NCBI RefSeq assembly: GCF_023684385.1
Contig: NZ_JAGSOJ010000001.1
Coordinates: 1-64,000, forward strand
Source: Oceanirhabdus seepicola
GTDB lineage: Bacteria; Bacillota; Clostridia; Clostridiales; Clostridiaceae
Length of the DNA: 64,000 bases
Reading direction: 5' to 3'
How positions within the stretch are numbered: the stretch's first letter is position 1; each line of letters starts with the position of its first letter. The translations under genes were made by a program, and so were the position numbers. Below are positions 1-6,821 of this stretch, piece after piece. The notes under the pieces were generated by a model that made no database searches, had not been told where the DNA came from, and worked only from the letters and a program-made list of their open reading frames with translations.

Positions 1-362
1 ATTTCTGATGATAATGAGTCAATCTCTGATTTTATAGCAGTTCTATCAGCTGTAACGTTAGTATCGTTTGATGCTTGTACTGATAATTCTCTCATTCTTT
101 GAAGTATGCTTTGAGTTTCATTTAATGCACCTTCTGCTGTTTGTATTAATGAAATACCATCTTGTGCGTTTCTTGATGCTTGATTAAGACCTCTTATTTG
201 AGCTCTCATTTTTTCCGAGATAGAAAGTCCCGCTGCGTCATCTCCAGCTTTATTGATTCTTAAACCAGAAGATAATTTTTCCATAGACTTTCCAGCTGAA
301 TTTATGTTCATACCCATATTTCTGTGTGCATTCATTGCATTAAGATTGTGATTAATAATCAT
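1..362 (-). CDS. fliC: Flagellin, N-terminal part (runs off the window)
   Basis: Second of two tandem flagellin genes; only the 5' end lies in the window and the 3' end is beyond base 1. It encodes the conserved N-terminal D0/D1 helices ([15 protein letters not shown], then [20 protein letters not shown]), which polymerise into the filament after export. Over its whole visible length, plus 38 bases of leader, it is base-for-base identical to the first flagellin gene (935-1334). The start ATG has an AAGGAGG ribosome site 7 bases upstream. No sigma-28 promoter was found in the 106 bases between the two genes, so it may depend on read-through from the first copy. Whether the central and C-terminal parts also match cannot be seen. 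Confidence 0.95.
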   Translation of the reverse strand, partial: MIINHNLNAMNAHRNMGMNINSAGKSMEKLSSGLRINKAGDDAAGLSISEKMRAQIRGLNQASRNAQDGISLIQTAEGALNETQSILQRMRELSVQASNDTNVTADRTAIKSEIDSLSSE

Positions 363-369
363 TTTTATT

Positions 370-400
370 CCTCCTTGAATTTACAGGTGGCATCCTTGCC
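370..400 (-). promoter_or_regulatory. CsrA-type translational control site in leader of flagellin copy 2
   Basis: Reading the minus strand, GGCA-AGGA-TGCC (389-400) forms a small hairpin with GGA in the loop, the hallmark of CsrA-binding RNA. A second GGA lies in the AAGGAGG Shine-Dalgarno sequence (370-376). This two-site layout resembles the characterised CsrA sites of the Bacillus subtilis hag leader. csrA and its antagonist fliW are about 4.5 kb away. Binding itself is inferred. Confidence 0.7.
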
Positions 401-438
401 TACCAATGTTAAAATATTTATATTTATATTAATTTAAT

Positions 439-460
439 TAAATCTTATTATTAAGATTTA
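439..460. repeat. Short AT-rich inverted repeat between the flagellin genes
   Basis: Nine-base arms (439-447 and 452-460) with a 4-base loop, just beyond the stop codon of the first flagellin gene. No T-run follows on the minus strand, so it looks more like a stabilising 3' hairpin than an intrinsic terminator. This fits possible read-through into the second flagellin gene. Confidence 0.4.
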
Positions 461-468
461 TGTCATAA

Positions 469-1296
469 TTATCTTAATAATTGAAGTACTCCCTGTGGAG
501 ATTGATTAGCTTGTGCTAACATTGATTGTGCTGCTTGTTGTAAGATATTGTTTTTGCTAAAGTTCATCATCTCTTTAGCCATATCTACGTCTCTTACTCT
601 TGATTCTGCTGCTTGTAAGTTTTCTGAAGCATTATCAAGGTTAGAAATTGTATGTTCTAATCTATTTTGGTACGCACCTAATTTAGATCTTTGAGTTGAT
701 ACAGCTTTTATAGCATTATTAACATTAGTAATAGAAGTTTTAGCATTTGCATTTGTGTCAACTGTAAGAGAATTCACAGTTAAAGCTGTTGCATCCATAT
801 CTTCTATAGCTACTTCTAATGTTAGAGCAGCGTCAGAATTAGCTCCTATTTGTAGTTTAGCACCTGATCCACTTGTAAGAGTTCCATCTAAAAGATTCTT
901 TTCATTAAATTGAGTTGTACCTGCTATTCTATCAATTTCTGATGATAATGAGTCAATCTCTGATTTTATAGCAGTTCTATCAGCTGTAACGTTAGTATCG
1001 TTTGATGCTTGTACTGATAATTCTCTCATTCTTTGAAGTATGCTTTGAGTTTCATTTAATGCACCTTCTGCTGTTTGTATTAATGAAATACCATCTTGTG
1101 CGTTTCTTGATGCTTGATTAAGACCTCTTATTTGAGCTCTCATTTTTTCCGAGATAGAAAGTCCCGCTGCGTCATCTCCAGCTTTATTGATTCTTAAACC
1201 AGAAGATAATTTTTCCATAGACTTTCCAGCTGAATTTATGTTCATACCCATATTTCTGTGTGCATTCATTGCATTAAGATTGTGATTAATAATCAT
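469..1296 (-). CDS. fliC: Flagellin
   Basis: Filament subunit of 275 residues, exported through the flagellar type III apparatus. The conserved N-terminal helices cover roughly residues 1-140 and the C-terminal helices roughly 195-275 (ENLQAAESRVRDVDMAKEM, ending NQSPQGVLQLLR). The central variable region is very short, as in many clostridial flagellins. The start ATG follows AAGGAGG by 7 bases. It is the first of two tandem copies; the first 362 bases of coding sequence and the leader are identical to the partial copy upstream in coordinates. A sigma-28 type promoter (1411-1438) and a CsrA-type leader lie in front. A FliB-type lysine methylase gene at 60001-61137 could modify this protein. 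Confidence 0.97.
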   Translation of the reverse strand: MIINHNLNAMNAHRNMGMNINSAGKSMEKLSSGLRINKAGDDAAGLSISEKMRAQIRGLNQASRNAQDGISLIQTAEGALNETQSILQRMRELSVQASNDTNVTADRTAIKSEIDSLSSEIDRIAGTTQFNEKNLLDGTLTSGSGAKLQIGANSDAALTLEVAIEDMDATALTVNSLTVDTNANAKTSITNVNNAIKAVSTQRSKLGAYQNRLEHTISNLDNASENLQAAESRVRDVDMAKEMMNFSKNNILQQAAQSMLAQANQSPQGVLQLLR

Positions 1297-1334
1297 TTTT
1301 ATTCCTCCTTGAATTTACAGGTGGCATCCTTGCC
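935..1334. repeat. 400-bp perfect direct repeat (matches 1-400)
   Basis: Bases 935-1334 are identical to bases 1-400. The repeat covers the 5' part of the flagellin gene, its ribosome site and the CsrA-type hairpin, and ends abruptly after TGCC. Offset is 934 bases. The true repeat may extend left of base 1. Perfect identity at synonymous sites points to recent duplication or gene conversion. Confidence 0.97.
1304..1334 (-). promoter_or_regulatory. CsrA-type translational control site in leader of flagellin copy 1
   Basis: Same element as at 370-400: hairpin GGCA-AGGA-TGCC at 1323-1334 with GGA in the loop, and a second GGA inside AAGGAGG at 1304-1310. CsrA bound to both would block ribosome access; FliW released from flagellin would relieve this, as known for the FliW/CsrA partner switch in other Firmicutes. 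Confidence 0.72.
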
Positions 1335-1354
1335 CCAACTTATTTATTATTAAA

Positions 1355-1368
1355 AGTCAGCGCTGACT
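1355..1368. promoter_or_regulatory. Perfect palindrome in flagellin 5' leader
   Basis: AGTCAGCGCTGACT is a 14-base perfect palindrome, extendable to about 24 bases (1350-1373) with one mismatch. It lies between the predicted transcription start and the CsrA-type hairpin of the first flagellin gene. It may be an mRNA-stabilising 5' hairpin or a dimeric-protein site. The second flagellin copy lacks it. Confidence 0.6.
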
Positions 1369-1410
1369 CTTAAAGCTTAGTTAACTAATGTTAATTTTGT
1401 CTACACTATA

Positions 1411-1438
1411 TATATCGCAACTATTTTGAATTACTTTA
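1411..1438 (-). promoter_or_regulatory. Sigma-28 (SigD/FliA) type promoter for flagellin
   Basis: On the minus strand TAAA (1435-1438), a 15-base spacer, then TGCGATAT (1412-1419). This agrees well with the sigma-28 consensus TAAA-N15-GCCGATAT. The predicted start leaves a leader of roughly 110 bases before the flagellin ATG. Confidence 0.75.
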
Positions 1439-1512
1439 TACTTTTTTCTATCTTTTTTAGCTTTTTAAAATATTGTTTTCGATATTTCATTTCACATAAA
1501 CAAAGTATATTA

Positions 1513-1848
1513 TCATTTTCTTTTACTTAAAAAAACTGCTTTTGCACTTAAATTATTATAACCCCTAGTTGCTTGTTTTCTTTTTCTTAATTTATTTAAT
1601 TCTTGCTTTACTATATGGATTTTATCATTAAATTTTTCCTTCATAATCTTATCAATATTAAACAAATCATATTTAGTATATAATTCTTGTAGTCGTTCTT
1701 TCTCTACTTCATTAGACATTATGTTTTTAAGTATCTCTTCCCTCTCAAAAAGTAAGTCTTCCAAAGCATCTAAGTCCTCTTTTTCTAATGCAGATATAAT
1801 TTCCTGAGAAATTTGTTTATATTTTTTGTATAACTCTTCTAAATTCAT
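1513..1848 (-). CDS. fliT: FliT-like flagellar protein
   Basis: Small, highly charged, all-helical protein of 111 residues directly downstream of fliD, the usual place of the FliD export chaperone FliT. It has Glu/Lys-rich helices (KKYKQISQEIISALEKEDLD, then LLFEREEILKNIM) and a basic C-terminus. Sequence similarity to proteobacterial FliT is weak, so the name rests on size, helical make-up and position. The ATG follows AGAAGGATGA. It would act in the cytoplasm, holding FliD before secretion. Confidence 0.7.
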   Translation of the reverse strand: MNLEELYKKYKQISQEIISALEKEDLDALEDLLFEREEILKNIMSNEVEKERLQELYTKYDLFNIDKIMKEKFNDKIHIVKQELNKLRKRKQATRGYNNLSAKAVFLSKRK

Positions 1849-1863
1849 AAAATCATCCTTCTA

Positions 1864-3537
1864 TCAACTTATTCCCATCTGAGAGTTAAAACTACTCATT
1901 TGAGAATTCATGTCATTCATTGCTTTTTCAAGTCGAGCAAATTTAGTATAATATCTAGTTTCTGCATCAATTAATTTTCTTTGAAGTTCATCAATACTTA
2001 TAGTCCTTTTATAAATTTGATCTGGAATTGTATTTTTTCCCGAAGCTCCTGTAATACTATAATCATACTGCTTATTAGCATATATATTCAATGTTCCTTT
2101 TAATGTAGATTCCCCGTCTTTCCCTATACCAGGATCTCCAGCATAATCTCTTATAATATTATCCATTCTTGTAAAAAGTCCGTCTTCATAATAAGTATCA
2201 GTTCCAATATACTTATCTTCAGTATTTTCTGTAGAAGATTTTCCAATAAAGAAATTAGTAAATTCTTCTATGTTATTTGATATTGCTTCTTTAAATTTTG
2301 TTTCATCTTTAATTAATATCTTTCCATTCTGCTTCATATCTGATGAAGTGTCTAACCATAAAGCTCCTTCTCCATACATACCCATATTGTATTTATTTTT
2401 AACATCTCCTGACTTATCAGAATATACACCTTCAAAAAGACATCCTCTTAAGCCACTCATTAATCTTTCAAGATTTTCATCGTTATTTAAGATTCCTTGT
2501 TTTGCTTTACTTTCCCACTTCTTTATATCATCTTCTGACATTGCTTCTTTTTGTTCAGCACTTAATGGTTTATACGTATACTGCTTTTTCTCTGTAAGTT
2601 TATCTTGAATTTTTTCTATAATATCATTGTAATCATCTATAAAACTTTTAATATTATCAAAAACAGCATCTACATTATTTTTCTCTACAGTAATAGTAGT
2701 ATCACCAGTACCTGCAGCTTTCAAATCGTATGTTATACCATTTGCAGTAAATTCATTTTTCTCTTGATTTGTTATATTTTCATTTCTTCCATCTGGATAG
2801 GTTATTGTGAACTCTGCATTTTGACCACTATCTGAAGATGCACCACCTTCAACAAACCCCAAAGAACTTACTAAATCCGCGCCCACAGCATCATCTGTTA
2901 AGATTACAGATAAGTTTTGATTTGAACCTGTTTCATTAGACTTAAAAACAAATTTCTTTGAAAGTTCATCAAAACTAGCGTTAACATCCGCTGATATATT
3001 TGAGTCATTATTAATAGTATCCAAGACATCTTGTATTGATGTATCTGCATCTACGTTTATCTTTACTATCTTAGTATTAATATTAAAAGTAATTTCTTTA
3101 CCTTCTAGACTTGCATTAATATCCTTTAATTTAGAGGCTGTCCCATCATTAGCTGCAACATCTGTTCCATTAACTGTAGCAGCTTTAGCTAACTTAGTTA
3201 CATTTATCTTATAAGTACCTTCTTCAGCTTTGGCATTTGCCGAAAACCCAACAGCATTCTCATTACTATTAGTAATTTTTATAGGATTAAATTTATCATC
3301 AGATAAAATATTTTTATCTGATATTGGATCGAAATACTCTTGCAAACCTTTTATATCCTTTATTATATCTCTATATTCCTGCTGTCTCCACTCTACAACT
3401 TGCTTTTCTTGATTAACTTTATCAATTTTATACTGAAAATTAGCTGTCATTGCTTTTACCATAGCATCTGTGTCCATACCAGTTGCCATACCAGTAACTC
3501 TCATCAAATTACTCCCAGCACTTCCAACACCAGCCAT
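1864..3537 (-). CDS. fliD: Flagellar filament cap protein FliD
   Basis: 557-residue hook-associated protein 2, the pentameric cap under which flagellin folds at the growing tip. The N-terminal FliD_N segment (residues ~1-100, with RVTGMATGMDTDAMV and KVNQEKQVVEWRQQEYRDI) and the C-terminal coiled coil (~500-557, DAETRYYTKFARLEKAMNDM) are clear. The middle is rich in Asn, Asp and Thr as expected for the exposed leg domains. The start ATG follows AAGGTGGTG. It sits between fliS and fliT, the usual chaperone-substrate grouping. Confidence 0.95.
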   Translation of the reverse strand: MAGVGSAGSNLMRVTGMATGMDTDAMVKAMTANFQYKIDKVNQEKQVVEWRQQEYRDIIKDIKGLQEYFDPISDKNILSDDKFNPIKITNSNENAVGFSANAKAEEGTYKINVTKLAKAATVNGTDVAANDGTASKLKDINASLEGKEITFNINTKIVKINVDADTSIQDVLDTINNDSNISADVNASFDELSKKFVFKSNETGSNQNLSVILTDDAVGADLVSSLGFVEGGASSDSGQNAEFTITYPDGRNENITNQEKNEFTANGITYDLKAAGTGDTTITVEKNNVDAVFDNIKSFIDDYNDIIEKIQDKLTEKKQYTYKPLSAEQKEAMSEDDIKKWESKAKQGILNNDENLERLMSGLRGCLFEGVYSDKSGDVKNKYNMGMYGEGALWLDTSSDMKQNGKILIKDETKFKEAISNNIEEFTNFFIGKSSTENTEDKYIGTDTYYEDGLFTRMDNIIRDYAGDPGIGKDGESTLKGTLNIYANKQYDYSITGASGKNTIPDQIYKRTISIDELQRKLIDAETRYYTKFARLEKAMNDMNSQMSSFNSQMGIS

Positions 3538-3640
3538 ATCAACACCACCTTTTTAAATTATAAATAATATATTTTCTCATTAACAAATTTTTCTCACACT
3601 AATATACCCATTCATTACTAAAAAACATCAGGGGTAATAT

Positions 3641-4033
3641 CTATCTAGTACCTCTTGAGATTTTCTCTGCTTCACACCAAGTATTTCTAATATCTTCTAT
3701 CAAAGGTATTATCTCCTCTAAAATTTTTGCATCCTTTTTCATATTAGCCTCACCCAGTCTTCTAGTTATAAATTCATATATATTATATAAATTTTTACCC
3801 CACTCACCGGCAGCATTCATGTCAAGTGTTGCCATTAATTCATAAAAAATGTTTTGAGTTTTAGTTAAATTAATATGAGCTTCTTGCACTCTTTTCTCTA
3901 ATATATCATTATGGGCCTTTTTTACAAACTTAACAGCACCATCAATAAGCATTAATAATAATTGTTCTTTTGAAGCATAATTTACACTGTTTGTTTTATA
4001 TGCATTCGCTGCGTTATTATATCCAAATGCCAT
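3641..4033 (-). CDS. fliS: Flagellin-specific export chaperone FliS
   Basis: 130 residues, the normal length for FliS, which binds the C-terminal helices of flagellin and prevents premature polymerisation. Typical features are the N-terminal NAANAYKTNSVNYASKEQLL, LLMLIDGAVKFVKKA and the helical ELMATLDMNAAGEWGKNLYNIYEFI. It lies just upstream of fliD and downstream of a small unknown gene. The 103-base gap to fliD holds no obvious terminator. Confidence 0.94.
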   Translation of the reverse strand: MAFGYNNAANAYKTNSVNYASKEQLLLMLIDGAVKFVKKAHNDILEKRVQEAHINLTKTQNIFYELMATLDMNAAGEWGKNLYNIYEFITRRLGEANMKKDAKILEEIIPLIEDIRNTWCEAEKISRGTR

Positions 4034-4041
4034 CTATATCA

Positions 4042-4320
4042 CTACCTTTTCTTATCAATATATTTTCCACCAACATTGTTATCATATTTAGTTGCATTTA
4101 TTGTAATTTCATTTTTATTTTTATATGCATCTACTACTATTCTCTTACTATTCAAACTTTGTTTCTTCTGATTAGAATATTTTTTATTAGTAAACTTCTT
4201 ATTTGAATAATTAATAGTACTTTCTTCTGATTTCTGTGTACCATGGACTCTTCCTTCTTTGGTGATATCAATTACTTTCTGAATTATTTCCACATCAACT
4301 TTATTTAGCTTGTGCTCCAC
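4042..4320 (-). CDS. Hypothetical protein in flagellar operon
   Basis: 92-residue protein very rich in Lys and Asn (KKFTNKKYSNQKKQSLNSKR), with a short N-terminal helix (VDVEIIQKVIDITKEG). No family was recognised. It starts with GTG after AGGAG, which overlaps the stop of flaG, and ends 8 bases before fliS, so it is probably translated with its neighbours. The low-complexity basic tail suggests disorder or nucleic-acid or chaperone contact, but function is unknown. Confidence 0.7.
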   Translation of the reverse strand: MEHKLNKVDVEIIQKVIDITKEGRVHGTQKSEESTINYSNKKFTNKKYSNQKKQSLNSKRIVVDAYKNKNEITINATKYDNNVGGKYIDKKR

Positions 4321-4332
4321 TTAGAACATCTC

Positions 4333-4779
4333 CTATGCTTTTTTATCGATGACAATACCTTCAGCCATTTCAACCATAGTTGCAATCATATCAAGAATTT
4401 TTTTAGGTGGAACTTCCACCAAAACTTCTCCTGTTTCCTCATCAATTATCTTCATCATAAGGTCATTTTTAAAGAAATCATGATTTTCTACTTCAATCTT
4501 ACTTTTTCTCTTATGTAGAAGCTTATTAAGTATTTCTATCGCTTCCTCAATTTTCTCTTCCTTATTATCACTTTTTATGAAGTCTTCTGCTGAAATTGAC
4601 TCATTACTCTTATAATTCTTTTCATTCTCAACATTATCTTTTTTAGTAATAGTTGTGTTTAACCTTTCATTATCAACATTAATACCTTTAATATCACCAT
4701 TCCCTTCAGCTTTAAGCTTCAAATACTCATTCTTTTTAAAATGATTACCACGTAAGTACGACCTTGAATTTATTTCCAT
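4333..4779 (-). CDS. flaG: FlaG family protein
   Basis: 148 residues. The C-terminal ~75 residues match the FlaG pattern (EAIEILNKLLHKRKSKIEV, MMKIIDEETGEVLVEVPPKKILDMIA). The N-terminal half is charged and Asn-rich and probably disordered. FlaG proteins influence filament length; the biochemical role is not settled. Located after csrA and before a small unknown gene and fliS. ATG preceded by GGGGGAAGG. Confidence 0.88.
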   Translation of the reverse strand: MEINSRSYLRGNHFKKNEYLKLKAEGNGDIKGINVDNERLNTTITKKDNVENEKNYKSNESISAEDFIKSDNKEEKIEEAIEILNKLLHKRKSKIEVENHDFFKNDLMMKIIDEETGEVLVEVPPKKILDMIATMVEMAEGIVIDKKA

Positions 4780-4797
4780 ATTCCTTCCCCCTAAACA

Positions 4798-5022
4798 TTA
4801 CTTGCTATAATCCTTCAACGCATTCAAGGAATTCAAATCTCCAACTAAAGCATTTTTGTTTTCATCCATAACCTCTTCCAATAATTCACTTCTTAAAATA
4901 ATAGTTTCTTTAGGAGCATCAATAGCAATCTTTACTGCATTATCTGATATTCCTACTATTTTAATAGTAATATCTTCCCCTATTTGAAGTCCCTCATTCT
5001 TTTTCCTCTTAATTACAAGCAC
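4798..5022 (-). CDS. csrA: Carbon storage/flagellin translation regulator CsrA
   Basis: 74-residue RNA-binding translational repressor. It begins MLVIKRKKNEGLQIGEDITIKIVGI and contains APKETIILRSEL, matching the CsrA fold with the key Arg just after the strand that contacts GGA motifs. It starts with GTG after AAGGGGG and overlaps fliW by 10 bases, so translation is coupled. Probable targets in this window are the two flagellin leaders. FliW binding would free those mRNAs when flagellin is exported. Confidence 0.95.
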   Translation of the reverse strand: MLVIKRKKNEGLQIGEDITIKIVGISDNAVKIAIDAPKETIILRSELLEEVMDENKNALVGDLNSLNALKDYSK

Positions 5023-5465
5023 TCTGTAACCCCCTTGAAAATTGGGTGTTTAACCAAATATTCTTCTTTATTTATAATTATTTGTTCACCCAAATTCTTT
5101 TTTATATTAACTGCGAGAGGTGCTCTAAGATTAGCTGTTATATTTTTCATTTCAGAATGTAATGTAACTATAGAATAAAGAACAACATCTGATGGTTCAT
5201 ATATTTGTAATCCACTTAAAGTATCTTCATTTAATTTAATTTCATAATGTTTCTCACATTCAAATGTTGAAATAATTACAAAGGCAACATCCATATTGTC
5301 AAGAGAATGCATTAATTTAAATATAGGATTTCCTTCAATTTCTTTAATAATAAAATTATTCAATCCTTCAAATCCCAGAAGCCCCTTACCAAATCTTATT
5401 ACTTCATTCTCAGTATACTCAATTTTTCCATGAACTTTTGATATAAGCTCCATATTCTCACCCAT
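5013..5465 (-). CDS. fliW: Flagellar assembly factor FliW (CsrA antagonist)
   Basis: 150 residues, normal for FliW, which binds either flagellin or CsrA and so links filament export to flagellin translation. Typical segments are KVHGKIEYTENEVIRFGKGLLGFEGL and the C-terminal NLRAPLAVNIKKNLGEQII. The first ATG lies one base after the flgL stop; a second ATG four codons downstream (MELIS) has a GGGTGAG ribosome site and may be the true start. The gene order flgL-fliW-csrA is the common Firmicutes arrangement. Confidence 0.94.
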   Translation of the reverse strand: MGENMELISKVHGKIEYTENEVIRFGKGLLGFEGLNNFIIKEIEGNPIFKLMHSLDNMDVAFVIISTFECEKHYEIKLNEDTLSGLQIYEPSDVVLYSIVTLHSEMKNITANLRAPLAVNIKKNLGEQIIINKEEYLVKHPIFKGVTECL

Positions 5466-5466
5466 C

Positions 5467-6792
5467 CTATCTTAAATAATCTAATAAACTAGGTTGAATA
5501 ACCTTAGCACTAGTTTGTAGTGATGCTAAATACACTGTCTGCATTGTTGCATATTCCATAGTCTTTTCTGCTATATCAATGTCCTCAGTTTTTGATAATA
5601 TCTCTTTTATATTAAAGTTCTCTTCTTCATTTCTTACTTGAGCACCTTCCATTCTATTCTGCATTGCTCCAACTCTAGATCTTAACTTAGTAAGATTTTC
5701 CAAAATATCTTTAACATCTTTTAAATCTCCATTTAAAAGTTCTTTAATACTATCAATACTACCCGCTTCAGCTCCATCAGCTGTTTTACCATCCAAATGA
5801 TTTACCAAGGAATTTAAAATATCTATAGCATTCTTGCTTTCGCCCTCACTATTCTTAAATTCTAGTATTTCCGAAGCTGTCACATTATATCCTACAGTAA
5901 CTCCTGTTGAAATTTCTATGTTTAATTTATCTCCAATCATTTTTCGCTCTGCATCAGTAACTTCATCATTTTCATTTGAATAATACTCAAGCTGTATATT
6001 ACCACTATCGATTTTATCCGCCTTATCTACAGGGTCAAGTTTACCTTTTATATCAAGAATGACGTCAGGCGAAACCGCAGTTACTGATACAGCATTTATT
6101 TTATCTTTATTAGCTATAAAAGTAAGGGACTTCTCATTAAAGTCAGATTTAACCTCAAGTTCAGTAATATTATGTTTTTCTAGCTCATCATTTATCTTAT
6201 TAGCAATATCATGCACTGATTTAATATCAGCAGGTATATCCACTTCTACAGAAGCACCGCCAGCAACTTTAACTGACAGTTTTTTCCCCTGCCACTCAGA
6301 GATTTTATCCACTTTAATCACTGGAGCATTCTTATACTGAATCCCCCCCGTAACATCTGTAGGTTTAACAGTTCCTCTACTCCCCCCAAATATAAACTTT
6401 CCATCAAAACTGGTATTTAATATTTGTGAGAACTCAGATATTCTCTCATTTATCTCATCTTTAATAGCTCTTCTCTCATTATCACTGTAACCACCATTAC
6501 CAGCTGAAATCATCAACTCATGCACTCTCTGGAATACATTGTTTGCTTGTCCAGTAGCTGTATCTGTGGTATCTAGCCAATTAATAGTATCTTTTACATT
6601 CTCATTGTATTGTTTATTTGCACCTATATCAGAATATAGCTGCATTGATCTAGCTACTTTAAAAGGATCATCTGAAGGCTTCTTAAACTCTTTACCAGTT
6701 GTCAATTGCGTTTGAAGACGCTGCATATTCTTAAGGTTGTAGTTCATATCCCTTAAGAAATTATTCGACATCATTTTATTTGTAACTCTCAT
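5467..6792 (-). CDS. flgL: Hook-filament junction protein FlgL (HAP3)
   Basis: 441 residues. Flagellin-like N-terminus (MRVTNKMMSNNFLRDMNYNL, LTTGKEFKKPSDDP) and C-terminus (RVGAMQNRMEGAQVRNEEEN, then MEYATMQTVYLASLQTSAKV). The protein joins FlgK to the filament. It is longer than the ~300 residues of many FlgL proteins, the extra length lying in the variable centre (~170-350). It follows flgK after 29 bases and is coupled to fliW. Confidence 0.94.
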   Translation of the reverse strand: MRVTNKMMSNNFLRDMNYNLKNMQRLQTQLTTGKEFKKPSDDPFKVARSMQLYSDIGANKQYNENVKDTINWLDTTDTATGQANNVFQRVHELMISAGNGGYSDNERRAIKDEINERISEFSQILNTSFDGKFIFGGSRGTVKPTDVTGGIQYKNAPVIKVDKISEWQGKKLSVKVAGGASVEVDIPADIKSVHDIANKINDELEKHNITELEVKSDFNEKSLTFIANKDKINAVSVTAVSPDVILDIKGKLDPVDKADKIDSGNIQLEYYSNENDEVTDAERKMIGDKLNIEISTGVTVGYNVTASEILEFKNSEGESKNAIDILNSLVNHLDGKTADGAEAGSIDSIKELLNGDLKDVKDILENLTKLRSRVGAMQNRMEGAQVRNEEENFNIKEILSKTEDIDIAEKTMEYATMQTVYLASLQTSAKVIQPSLLDYLR

Positions 6793-6821
6793 TTTATCAC
6801 CAACCTATATTAGAATATTTA

